Source: Rhodeus uyekii (lineage: Eukaryota > Chordata > Actinopteri > Cypriniformes > Acheilognathidae). Taken from it: 64,000 bases of DNA. Every line of letters starts with the position of its first letter. Positions within the stretch are counted from its first letter, which is position 1. This document shows positions 49,061-57,600 of the stretch, in pieces. A program made the translations under genes and the position numbers. Under the pieces are notes generated by a model, which did not search any database, was not told the DNA's origin, and saw nothing but the letters and a program-made list of their open reading frames with translations. Location: NCBI GenBank assembly GCA_037043235.1, contig JAWRVZ010000054.1, positions 2,254,001 through 2,318,000 of the forward strand, written 5' to 3'.

Positions 49061-50377
49061 TTTAAACAGCATAACATATTTGCCCTTTCAGTGTTCACGA
49101 AATGTGACCTTGGACCTTACAAAGAGTTACTATCACATTTTGAGCTGCATTTCAAAAGGTATAACATTCTGCTCATTTAAAAAAACAGGATCTAGCTCAC
49201 TGACAGCTTACACAGAGCAGAGGGAAATGTACTTTGGGTCCAAGACGCACTCTTACCGCAAGGCTTCCCACGGGAATCCATATAATCAGAATGGGAATGT
49301 GTCCAATTTATTTATGCACGTCATTGCTCTTTGTTCTGAGAGCAAACAACATTTGTATGCAAATCAGAGACTGCTGAGATCGGATTGCATTACATTAGGG
49401 GTGCAAACATGCAGTGGCCAAATTTACAGTATGGCGAGATTTGCTTAAAATCAATGCGCGTCAATGTTTAAAATCAATTCCAATAATGTCTCGTGAAGCA
49501 TCAGAACATCGAATATTGCTCTTCTCAGAGAGGACCAGTAAACCATGCATTCACCAGAAACAATAACACAATCCTATGCAGATTATTTTCCCTACAGCAT
49601 TGATGCCGGACGCGACTTCGTGCTCTAAAACATGTGCGTAAACAGACACATCACACCATCCAAATGGGCTCTATTGATATTTCACTAGATATTTTCCACA
49701 GAAAGTGCTACCTTGATGAGCTTGCACCTGATCTGCGCCGAAACCATATGGCTATTCCTGAGATTCCCGACTCTAAACATGAGGCAGAGCTTCCCGTCCC
49801 GTTGTGAGATGACCGCGTCCTGGCTGAACATGAGCGTCTCTGCGCGTTTCTTGGGCTGAGACATTTTAATGAACATACAGCCGATTAGAAACGCGTCCAC
49901 GATCGAGCCCAGCAGCGACTGGAACAGAAAAAGTATAATGCCCTCCGGGCATTTCTCCGTTATATATCTGTACCCGTATCCTATAGTCGCCTCAGTCTCG
50001 ATGAAGAACAGAAAAGCGGAGGGAAAGTTGTAAACATTGGCGACACACGGCGTGTACGACTCGTCGTGGCCGTGGCCAAGGTCCCCACGAATGTACGCGA
50101 TGATCCACCACATAGATGCCATGATGAGCCACGCAATCGTGTATGTTAAGAGGAAAATTAGCAGATTCCAGCGCCACTTGAGGTCCACGAGTGTGGTGAA
50201 GAGGTCAGAGATGTACCTGCTGGTCTCCCCGCCAAGGTTACCGTGCTGGACGTTGCAGCGTCCGTTTTTCTCCACGAATCGCTGGCGTTTTCTTTTGGCC
50301 GGGGCAGAAAAGGACATTGAACGTATGGTGTTCACCACTTGATAATCTTCGCCGAATTTTCGTCTGATGGCAGACAT
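29999..50377 (-). CDS. kcnj3: kcnj3: G-protein-gated inward rectifier K+ channel subunit 1 (GIRK1/Kir3.1)
   Basis: Three coding exons (50377-49712, 35282-35066, 30633-29999) join in frame to 1518 bases, 505 aa against about 501 in human GIRK1. All four junctions are canonical GT/AG with phases 0 and 1. The protein is a plasma-membrane subunit that pairs with other Kir3 subunits to carry inward K+ current opened by G-beta-gamma and PIP2. Visible parts: cytoplasmic N-terminus; TM1 about 71-95; pore helix and filter TIGYG (131-135); TM2 about 147-171 with Asp161; the basic PKKR (175-178) that typically contacts PIP2; the cytoplasmic Kir domain; and a long tail with recurrent LP-x-K-L-x-x-M motifs ending RMNTDR. 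Phe125 in the pore (human Phe137) and the long tail identify GIRK1 rather than GIRK2-4. The human N-glycosylation sequon (NYT) is SYT here. It is divergent from znf281. Fish have more than one kcnj3 copy and I cannot say which this is. Confidence 0.95.
32256..32436. repeat. (TA)n microsatellite with CA islet
   Basis: Two long TA tracts separated by ACACACACAC and about 30 bases of unique sequence. They generate spurious Tyr-Ile open frames. Confidence 0.95.
32940..33282 (+). repeat. 5S-derived SINE, 5'-truncated, nested in DIRS
   Basis: The sequence from TCTTTCGGATGAGACGTTAA through GGTGGTGGTTGAGGAGATTC to GCGCTATATAAATGTAA matches the body and 3' end of the complete SINE at 58865-59412. The 5S-like head is absent. 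It sits between the reverse-transcriptase and RNase H parts of the DIRS remnant, so it inserted later. Confidence 0.9.
34370..34547 (-). mobile_element. Tc1-like transposon, 5' end fragment
   Basis: The right end GGTGAGTG is followed by TA and matches the terminal repeat of the longer copy at 46965. Toward the left the sequence reads into the first codons of the transposase (start codon complement at ~34402). Everything beyond that is missing. Confidence 0.8.
34560..35040. other. kcnj3 intron 2, anonymous part
   Basis: No feature was found beyond T-rich runs. 34780-35000 has a TTGGTTATATTAAAG...TTTCGTGACAA pattern reminiscent of an LTR 3' end, but no boundaries can be set. Confidence 0.4.
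35066..35282 (-). CDS. kcnj3: kcnj3 coding exon 2
   Basis: 217 bases, acceptor TTTAG|TCC, donor ACAG|GTTAG. It encodes part of the cytoplasmic beta-sheet domain (SRQTPEGEFLPLDQ to IVVILEGIVETTG). It starts in phase 0 and ends one base into a glycine codon completed by exon 3. Confidence 0.95.
35600..36370. other. kcnj3 intron 1, anonymous part
   Basis: No gene or repeat was recognised. Confidence 0.5.
36386..36862. repeat. CA-flanked inverted fish repeat with internal insertion
   Basis: It is bounded by CACACACA on both sides. CATCTATCTTTGTGAGGAC stands at the left and its inverted counterpart (CTCACAAAGATAGTTA) at the right. The interior has ACCCTAACC blocks. This resembles a common fish repeat. 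An unrelated segment (about 36510-36670, GGCGGGCAAATG ... CACCCGCCCGCCC) interrupts the copy. Confidence 0.6.
36870..37525. other. kcnj3 intron 1, anonymous part
   Basis: No feature was recognised. Confidence 0.5.
37533..37690. repeat. Dispersed repeat, copy A
   Basis: It begins TCAAGTCGCCTTTATTTATA and contains TTTCAAAGCAGCTTTACAGA, then a segment ending GTGTCCCCAACTAAG. The same blocks recur at 42124-42310 (copy B), where the second half is inverted. Confidence 0.75.
37700..38505. other. kcnj3 intron 1, anonymous part
   Basis: No feature was recognised. AT-rich in the right half. Confidence 0.5.
40746..41654 (-). mobile_element. hAT (Charlie-like) transposon nested in the Gypsy element
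   Basis: The ends CAGTGGTTCTTAACC and GAAGAACCACTG are inverted repeats. The 8-bp flanks ATCTAGGG and ACCTAGGG are a target duplication with one substitution. On the minus strand at 41314-41120 is part of a hAT C-terminal dimerisation domain (FVTPYLGEQSFSRM). The 909-bp copy is internally deleted and non-autonomous. Confidence 0.9.
42124..42310. repeat. Dispersed repeat, copy B, within the Gypsy element
   Basis: It shares TCAAGTCACCTTTATTTA and TTTCAAAGCAGCTTTACAGA with copy A at 37533. It then carries an inverted version of copy A's second half (CTTAGTTGTGGACACTTAAT, CTCTTCTAGAAGAG). Confidence 0.7.
42958..43008. repeat. (TG)n / (AG)n microsatellite
   Basis: Pure TG run of about 39 bases, then GAGAGAGAG. 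Confidence 0.95.
43016..43530 (+). mobile_element. Tigger-like element with transposase N-terminus
   Basis: It starts CAGTAATACCTCGAGATACG after TA. At 43226-43320 the plus strand encodes a basic N-terminus and the beginning of a CENP-B/psq-type helix-turn-helix (KKRMMTMEMKHEIVDKY), as in Tigger transposases. The frame is lost after that. The right terminus is not evident before the next element at 43809. Confidence 0.75.
43809..44267. mobile_element. Tigger-like non-autonomous element
   Basis: The left end GTGATACCATGGTTTACGAG and the right end CTTGTAAACCAAGGTATTAC are inverted copies. The interior (CGCATTTTTGTGTGG, CTCAGCATCTTTGC, GGAAATATCCTAA) matches 57040-57140. Confidence 0.75.
44395..45005 (+). 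mobile_element. PIF/Harbinger-type remnant
   Basis: 44460-44660 matches 56700-56890 (TTATTTGTGC, TTTTAGGCTGTAT, AGTAAAATCCAAA, GCCTTACAGTCACAT). The downstream plus-strand frame at 44926-45010 begins MVALLSLLEDYAIGRIRRER, which resembles the N-terminus of fish Harbinger transposases. It breaks off where another repeat (GGGCCCGTCCACACGGAGAC, 45017) begins. Confidence 0.5.
45015..45510. mobile_element. Unclassified non-autonomous DNA element
   Basis: It starts GGGCCCGTCCACACGGAGAC and contains recurring TCCACACGGA / GTGTGGACG motifs in both orientations (45070, 45176, 45461). No coding region is present. Confidence 0.5.
45635..46704. mobile_element. Tigger-like element with intact TA target and termini
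   Basis: The left end CAGTGGTACCTCGAGATACG and the right end CGTATCTTGAGGTACTACTG are inverted repeats flanked by TA on both sides. It has no transposase. A 439-bp solo LTR is nested inside (45979-46417). Confidence 0.85.
45979..46417 (+). mobile_element. Solo LTR nested in Tigger-like element, exact 5-bp duplication
   Basis: It runs from TGTCAGGGTTCTG to CTACCCTGACA and is flanked on both sides by GTACG (45974-45978, 46418-46422). It contains AATAAA near 46364 in plus orientation. No internal retrotransposon sequence remains. Confidence 0.9.
46900..46946. repeat. (TA)n microsatellite
   Basis: Pure TA run followed by GAGAGAGAG (46949-46962). Confidence 0.95.
46965..47815 (-). mobile_element. 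Tc1-like transposon, internally deleted
   Basis: The left end CACTCACCTAAAGGATTATT is preceded by TA. The minus strand encodes the N-terminal DNA-binding part (47755-47530, with FERGMVVGARLAGLSISQSA and GFSRTTI, a paired-type helix-turn-helix). It also encodes the C-terminal part (47224-46997, QSPDLNPMERLWDV with the last catalytic acidic residue). The central catalytic portion is mostly deleted (47260-47480) and frames are broken. The right end is replaced by another element at 47816. Confidence 0.9.
47818..48720. mobile_element. Tigger/pogo-like element, copy 2 (left end truncated)
   Basis: It shares GGAACCGCCAAACTCC, AATGTCGATTC, ATCTCGAGCA and CTTCACATGGCTATCTCGTG with 13253-14365. It ends ATTCCACTG followed by a TA run. 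Together the two copies show both termini (CAGTGGA-type). Confidence 0.65.
48721..48760. repeat. (TA)n microsatellite
   Basis: About 38 bases of TA adjoining the end of the Tigger-like copy. Confidence 0.95.
49013..49058. repeat. (GA)n microsatellite
   Basis: Pure GA run of about 44 bases. It creates an Arg-Glu repeat in the spurious frame 48933-49448. Confidence 0.97.
49712..50377 (-). CDS. kcnj3: kcnj3 coding exon 1
   Basis: It encodes residues 1-222, from MSAIRRKFGEDYQVV to CKLIK, covering both membrane segments and the pore. The ATG is chosen because the N-terminus aligns with the GIRK1 start and has an A at -3. The donor AAG|GTAGCA leaves phase 0. The N-terminal tail is about 12 residues shorter than in human, which accounts for a constant numbering offset of 12. 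Confidence 0.95.
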
Positions 50378-50702
50378 GATGCTCCAGTCAGAATTGTCAG
50401 ATTAAACACGCTAGAAGGGAGACTTAAGTTTTCAGACGTTCGCCGTATCGCTCCATATATCGACAACTTCACGCGCAGTCTTTCAGTTACGATTCTTTAA
50501 CTATTCTCCTCAGATTATTAAGATGTGTGGACACATAAAAAGTAGCAAAAAAAGAAAGAAGGAAAACAAGTTCTCCAGTGTCCTTTCTGTGACTTCTCTC
50601 AGCGCGGAGATGTGTAATGTAGATTAACTGCGGCACTGAATCTGAACGCGCGCTTCTTCTGTCTATACTTCGAGAGAGGGAGGCAGAGGTGGGGCAAATG
50701 CA

Positions 50703-50706
<4 letters not shown>

Positions 50707-50796
<90 letters not shown>
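50707..50796. repeat. (TG)n microsatellite upstream of kcnj3
   Basis: About 45 uninterrupted TG units, 330-420 bases upstream of the kcnj3 ATG and possibly within or just above its 5' UTR. Confidence 0.97.
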
Positions 50797-50799
50797 CAA

Positions 50800-52015
50800 A
50801 TGTGCTGAACAGTAGTAGTGTGAGGAGAAAAGGGTCGAGACTCTGGAGACTCGAACGGTTTGACTGCTGTGAAATACTAGCATTACAGTGCCATCTGCTG
50901 AGAACATATTGATCATAACCTCCGCTTTAAGTCATCTAATTTTGGCTAAGAGCAGGACACACTCCTTGATGTTTATACAAATTAAATCTCAATTGCTTGA
51001 GTACAAGAATGTAAAAATTAAAAACACGTATAAGGATTAATACAATGGATAGACAAGTTAACAATTATCAAATATCCGAGATCAACGATGACAAAATACA
51101 AAATACAATTGTGAAAGGCTTTATAAGTATTTGAAAGACACGTCTTATTACAATCGTTACTTTAAAATACAATATATAAACGCTCTGTGTTTTGTTCTAA
51201 TATTGTGCATATACCCTAAATTGGATATAATTGTTAGATTTAAACAACACTTTAATCATAATCCTTTTAAAATAGGCCTATGACGAGATATCGTGTACAC
51301 TATTAAATTCATTCAGTTTTAGACTAGCCAAAATAACTTAAAAGGGGAAACAGGTATATAGCTATATATAAATTCTGCTTATTTTGTAGTTAATGGAGCC
51401 TTTTTACTGCAAATTAGGAATCTTTTTTTAAATGCAGTACTATATGAATTAACATTTTTAAAATAGCATTATTTTAATAAATCTAAAACAATAAAGGTAA
51501 TTTATGTGTGGGGTTTTGTATACTTTGTGTTTTGATTAAGGATTTTGTTTTATTTATTATCTCTTCAAACTGTTTTTCACAACAGTAAAATTATAGATAC
51601 ATGGTACAGTTATTTCAGTATGTTTACAATTAACCATCAATAAGAGAGAAATATGTTTGTAAAGTAACCAGAATAAATGATGACTTAATGATACACTCAA
51701 TGATGAGCATCAATTAAATTTGACCGATTTATTAAATAATAATGAATTAATATTTAACAAATGTCTATAGCTCTGAATATTTACTTTTCAGTAGACTAAA
51801 TCCAGTTAGTTAAAACAAGATTGTTGCATGAATACATTATATTTTGTCCCTCATCATGTCCCTATTAAAATCTGAACAATAGATACCCTTGCACATATTT
51901 AACTAAACGAATGGCATGATTACATTTATTTAACCTATATCTATAAACCAGATAAAGCAAAAACAAAATTAATGACTACAATTAGTTGACCTCTGAAACA
52001 TAATCATATCACATA
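50800..52015. other. Intergenic region between divergent kcnj3 and znf281
   Basis: AT-rich, with no gene or transposon recognised. Promoter elements of the two genes would be expected at its edges. No clear TATA box was identified. Confidence 0.5.
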
Positions 52016-52018
52016 CTT

Positions 52019-52110
<92 letters not shown>
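52019..52110. repeat. (GATA)n microsatellite
   Basis: About 22 GATA units, ~160 bases upstream of the inferred first exon of znf281. Confidence 0.97.
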
Positions 52111-52189
52111 CAGAATAAAAATAACTAATTCACACGAAGGACAAAGTCGCAGATGCTCAAGCACAATGTTCATTTGCATAGTGGCCCCC

Positions 52190-52381
52190 TACTTGACTAG
52201 TCCTGCCTGTATCCGTCTGTCTCCTCTCACGACCCGTCCGCTCAACCCATAATTCCCAGCGTCGACACAACATGGAAGAGGCCAACAGCTGCAAGAGAAC
52301 AGAATTTTGGCTGTAAATAACACAAAGAATCGAGCGCCGGGATTAATTCGAACGCTGCGTGTCAGCCGTGGTCATGTACAA
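52190..52381 (+). other. znf281: Inferred znf281 noncoding exon 1
   Basis: A comparatively GC-rich stretch ends in a strong donor, ACAA|GTAAGT. In the znf281 frame an in-frame TAA (52318-52320) precedes the junction with no ATG after it, so the exon would be 5' UTR. Two upstream ATGs are present (52272 and 52374). The transcription start is unknown and the exon is inferred from the splice signal and position only. Confidence 0.45.
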
Positions 52382-52399
52382 GTAAGTGGGATTGCGTTT

Positions 52400-54050
52400 G
52401 TTCTATTTATTAGTACCCGAGGTTGTAAAGACGAGGGATTGCGCACGACTGAAAGCTCCAACTGAAATCACAGTCGCTCAAGCGAGAGATGCATTTCAGC
52501 GCCGGGCATCATTGTTTCTGCTGCAAGATAATGTGGCGATTAAAAACGGTTTTAGCAAAAATATAATAATAGAATAAATCGATTTACCTCTGCAGGCGTA
52601 CGTGTATACCAGTCTCGGCATGCTCTTTACATCGCATGTATCGCCGCATACTCTCAGCGGATTGTGTTACTGTGTGTGGCTATAATTAGTGATGGTGATG
52701 AATGGTCACGACATATCACACTCATGTACAATGCAAAAACTAGAGAGGCGACAAAATTACTACTCTGCCGTTATTATCAAGGAAACGGTCCACTGAAAGA
52801 TCGTGATTCTCAGTGTATCGGGTTTCGTTTGTTGTAATTGTTGCGTCGTAAGGCGTCGCATGCGGTGTGGAGATTGGCTGTTAGCAGTAGCTCTTTCATC
52901 TGCATGCTATCGCTTGCTAGCCTCGTTTATCACTTAGTTCACTAAAACGCTTAATTTTGGTTGTGTTTTTTTAGCTTTCGTGTGTATTAATGTGGAGAGG
53001 GATACGCACACCTTCGAGTTTGTTTAAAATCTTTTGACGTAAAGATCTCTTGTCTCTGTCTCGTTCACGTTAGTTAGCCGTTAGCTGCTAATGGAGTCAT
53101 TAGACCGGGATGCGTTTGGTAATTGTGATGAACGACTAGATTAGCCGGATTTGATGAAAGGATTACACTTTTACTTCGTTTACCTCTGCAAACTATTAAG
53201 TAAGCTTATACACGATATACAATCAAAGTATCAGCTTTGCACCTAAACCTACGTAAATTAATGAAATCATATGTATGAAGAGACAGGACCATATCAATAA
53301 GATTAAAAAGCTATCCGTTAACGTTAGCCGATCACAATAGAGAACAATGATGCGGCACCCACAATGATGCGGACCGTGCTTTATTGTCTGAAGAGATGAT
53401 AAATCTTATATTAAATGCGTCTTATGTATTTGTTGAGAATTCTTATGTTTCCGAAATCAGAGTTTCATAGTCGTCCTTTTAACCAAGTATCTCCTAATCT
53501 AATGACGCTAAGGTTAGCACACAGATAATAAAAAATGACTGATTTAGATCTTCACAAGAATTGTGTATATTTATTTCCTTGAATTTGTGCTTTTTATTTT
53601 CCCCACCCAATAAAAAAATAAAATGATTTTTTGACTCGACCTGCATTTGGTGATTTGCATTGATCTCATTGCTCAGGGTAATTGTTCAGTCTTTCTGACC
53701 TTTAAGAGGTCTGTAATCGTTAATAATCTGCACAGAAATTATGATATCTGATAGTCTGGTGGGATGAACAGTTACTGCAAACCAGTGCAGCAGTAGATAC
53801 ATTTTCTGATTTAGCTTTGTCATATAAGCTGCATTATAATTGGCCTAACCAAATCACATAATGGTATGTCATACATTGTGCACAAATTTACAAATGTATC
53901 ACCAGTCATCCACCAGTGTTGCAACTGAAATCAATTTTATGGACCAGGAATAATAAAGTAAATTAATCATTGCGTACTATAATACTAATACTTTGACTAT
54001 TCTCAAGATAATTTACCCCCCTGTAATTAACTAGTTTACTATTGTTGATA
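52400..54050. other. znf281 intron 1, anonymous part
   Basis: No gene or transposon was recognised in this 1.6 kb. It could include promoter-proximal regulatory sequence. Confidence 0.45.
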
Positions 54051-54061
54051 TTTACTATCAT

Positions 54062-54232
54062 AAAGCTTTCTTGTAGCTCAAGCAGTGAGCTTGCAACACC
54101 AAGGTCATGGGTTTGATTCCCAGCAAAAGCAAGAACTGATTAGAATTGCAATTTGTTTCTTGAATGCAGACGCTTTTATCCAAAGCGATTGCAAGTCGCC
54201 AAATGTATAAATGTAAATAAACAATCTCATAT
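54062..54232 (+). repeat. tRNA-derived SINE in znf281 intron 1
   Basis: The head reads TTGTAGCTCAAGCAGTGAGC (A-box-like) and GGTCATGGGTTTGATTCCC (B-box). It is followed by AGCAAGAACTGATTAGAATT and a tail with AAATGTATAAATGTAAAT. It ends only 15 bases before the acceptor of the first coding exon. Confidence 0.85.
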
Positions 54233-54248
54233 TTTCTTGTCTTTATAG

Positions 54249-54661
54249 CATATTTCATCAATGAACTTTGCCCTTTGGAAGACCCGAGCATGAGTATTAT
54301 CCAGGACAAGCTAGGCAATGAGTTTTTACGGAATGGAGGCATGGACCCCAACTTTCCCCCCAGCATGATCATGTTCAGCCATTTACCTCCAGTGACCAGC
54401 TTCACGCGCCTGACTTCACAAACATCCATGGGGGATCTTCCCCAGGAGATGATCCTGAAAAAAGAGCGTGACTCTCCTGACCATGGTGGTGGCTTTCTCC
54501 ACAGTATGGGTATCAAACAGGAGAAGCTCAGCGAGTTGGACTACCGCCTCCCAATGTATGCAACGGGAACCGGAACAACAGGAGGAAAAAGCACAGATAT
54601 GCTGGACATGTCACTTGGCAACCACCAGAATATGCTTTTGCATGACCTAAGCCTTAGCAAC
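54249..54661 (+). CDS. znf281: znf281 first coding exon (with 41 bases of 5' UTR)
   Basis: Acceptor TTTATAG|CATATT, donor AGCAAC|GTAAGT, phase 0. I take the ATG at 54290 (MSIIQDKLGNEFLRNGG) as the start. The frame is open to the exon's 5' edge but has no earlier in-frame ATG. The ATG at 54261 is out of frame and makes a 10-codon upstream ORF. Residues 1-124. Confidence 0.85.
54261..54293 (+). promoter_or_regulatory. Upstream ORF overlapping the znf281 start (ATGA)
   Basis: ATG at 54261 opens a 10-codon frame whose TGA (54291-54293) overlaps the main ATG (54290-54292) as ATGA. This geometry can allow reinitiation or leaky scanning. Effect on translation is inferred. Confidence 0.6.
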
Positions 54662-57600
54662 GTAAGTCTAGATGATAAATGAGGAGTTATCAATATATGG
54701 CGCACTCCATATTGTATTATACTGTCTTTGTGGTTATATTTTAAGCTGTTTTTCTATGCTTCATTAGCAGTTCTCTGGAAGAATGGGAAAAGACTCAAAA
54801 GAATCTGGACCTAGAAGAGGAAGAAGAGCCAACGGAGAAGGACCAGAAGGCAAAGCCAGAAGGAAACACGGGGACTCAGCAAAGGTGCATATGCCTTTTT
54901 TTAGTCACTGTGTCATTTAAACTGTAATGAAACCCTAAAACACATTTGTTTTTAGATTTTAACTGATAAGAACAGAATAGAAACAACTGGAGGATCAATG
55001 AAAACAACAATAGCATTCATTAGGTTTATAATTGAGTGAAAAGTGGTTGTTGTTTTTGGGCCACTTCATTTTTCCGGATTAAAATGAGAAGTTGAACCAA
55101 TATCATGAAAGTATGTTTTTGTGTTAATTCAGTATGGGGATGGAGAGTTATGTGTCAATGTCATCAGGTTTTGAGCCTTTCACTGCATTATTCTTGGTGA
55201 TTATTAATTTACCGCATTTAATCCAAGAACATTAATAACTTTTAATTTCCATAACAGTAAAAATTTCAAATTTCACAAAAGACCAATTCAGCACCGTTAG
55301 TTCACCTCTGCCTGTTCAATCTTGTGTTCAAAGTGTATTTTTCCTCGATACAGCAATACAAAAGTGTTGTTTGAATTTTCCACATGCGGTCTGAGTTGAA
55401 GTCTGACTACCAAGTAAATGCATGAAAAATATAACTAACAATATTTAATATCAAAAGCAATGCAGAGCATCTATGAGAGAGACATGAATGAGAGGGTATA
55501 GCAACTCTCACAGTGTGGATTACAGTTCATTTCCAGATCGTAGCTGGCATTTTTAACTTATTACAGGCATATTCCTTATACTCTAATGCAGAGGTTTTCA
55601 AACTCTGAGACAGTGGGCCTCCCTTTTGACACAACCCACCCAACGCCACACCAGGTATGCGTGTGTGTGAGTGAGTGAGAGAGAGACAGAGAGAGGGGGG
55701 GACTGTGTGTTTTACGGATCACATAGTCTGACGCTGTTTTTAAGATCTGCATTCCTTTATTTTCTATGAAAAACAGCAAGAAAGCGTCAGACACTCAGTG
55801 TGCAAAGTTAAACAACTGAATAGAGCAGCAGACGGTTAAATAAAAATCTCCGACAAGCAGAGATGCAACGCTAGTCGCATTCTAGCAAGCACCACGTCTG
55901 AACAAACCACACGTTTACCAGAACTCTACTGGTTAATAAGTACTACAAACAAACCGAAATAAAAAACAAACCTGAAGCTGAAGAAACCCTAAACGTTAAC
56001 GGAAGACGCGCAAACCTGAGTGACTGAGGGAGAGATAGACGCCTGTTGATCTCAGCGTTCTGCGCGTGAATGAGCAGGGCGGAGCCGCGCGAGACGAATT
56101 AAATCTGCATGTGTAGGGGAGGCGCGCTGTGACTAGCCTATCACAGAACACAGACACAGTCAGCTACCCAATGAGGATTTTTATTCAATCTGAGCACAGA
56201 TAATGACTCTTATTACTCGTATAATACTCGTACTCGGCAAAAGTGCTTTATCCGTACCGGATACTCGTTTCAGCCGAGTATCCGGCTCAACTCTAGTTAT
56301 TAGACTATCATTTTTTACAACTCTCCGCGCCTCCCCTGGCATGCTCTGGCGCGCCCCACACTTTGAAAACCCCTGCTCTAATGTTACAAATATGAACCAA
56401 TATTGTGTATGCGCACATATTTCATGTCATTTTTAAATATGTATATTTGCAAATAAGGACACTGGTACAGATCTGGGGTCTCATTAATATAGCGTGCGTA
56501 CGCACAAAACGGGGATGGAAACATGTATACGGCAATTTTAAGGCAAAGGTTGTGATTGTGCGCACTTTTAAGCAAACTTTGAGCTGTGCGTACGTACATT
56601 CTGGAGACAAAGGGTATTGGTGAGACTGGTGGTGAACTGAAGTTCGATTGTAGAAAATAAATGTGGAGAACGATTATAAGAATTAGCAATTACATTTTCA
56701 CTCCATTTCATACGTTATATCCACATTATCATGAGGATTATACCCAACCGTATTATTTGTGCAGACTGCTTTAGGCTATATATATATCAAGTAAAATCCA
56801 AATGTAGTTCAATGTATAAAAAAATAATAATAATGATAATCAACGCTGCCTTACAGTCACATTGTCCCGCAGGAGGAGATGTGTGACTACATGTGATACA
56901 GAATAACATGAAGTACCATTTTATTAGAGAACTGCAGAACACAGTGTAAAAAGGAAATATTTTCCCTCATGAACATACAGTAAAACCTCGGCTTATGAGT
57001 GACTTTGTATACGAGCAAATCTGTGAATGCGCATTGTATCCGAGTGCGAGGAAAAAACGTTCCCTCGCATTTTTTGTGGAAAAGTCCTAACGCTCAGCAT
57101 CTTCGCGTGCATTTTTACTGGAAATATCCTAACGGCAGCCTATCACTCCTTAACTCATTAATTCTCTCAGCGTCGCTCGGTTTGATTGCATCATTCACCA
57201 CAGTGATACTTTTATAAGTGATTTACAGCGGTTTTACCTGCTGTTGTTAACATTAATTAATTGTGATCGCTGTTGTTCATGTAGTGAAATATATACGTAC
57301 AGTACAGCATAAAGACAATGCCCCTCAAGATGAGTAAGAAAGAAGGTATGACATTTTCCTTGTAAGCAGTAACACCTCCTCTCGTCTCCATCACGCCAGC
57401 AGCGACGCTACTCAAAGCTGTACAATCAATCAATAGAGAAAAAGTATGAAATCGTACTCCAGCTAGAAAAAGGAACAAAACCGGTAGAACTTAGTCGTCA
57501 GCATGGCATTCCAGCAAACACCATTTCAGGATGGAAAAAGAAGGACGACGTGATAAAACAAATGTACGAGAAGTCTGTCTTTGAACCAGAAAGACATATG

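Noticed and set aside
48933..49448. 171-aa open frame
   Set aside because: It is built around a GA microsatellite (Arg-Glu repeat), with no domain and no splice context.
29999..50377. GIRK2, GIRK3 or GIRK4 instead of GIRK1
   Set aside because: The pore Phe125 and the long C-terminal tail with LP-x-K-L motifs are specific to GIRK1.
52019..52110. CRISPR-like array
   Set aside because: It is a simple GATA microsatellite without spacers, and the genome is vertebrate.
54062..54135. Possible tRNA gene
   Set aside because: A- and B-box-like sequences are present, but no cloverleaf or anticodon arm can be formed. The downstream body and AAATG tail identify a tRNA-derived SINE.
54275..54289. TTG (MEDPSM...) as znf281 start
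   Set aside because: The frame is open there, but the codon is TTG. The first in-frame ATG is at 54290 and gives a family-like N-terminus.
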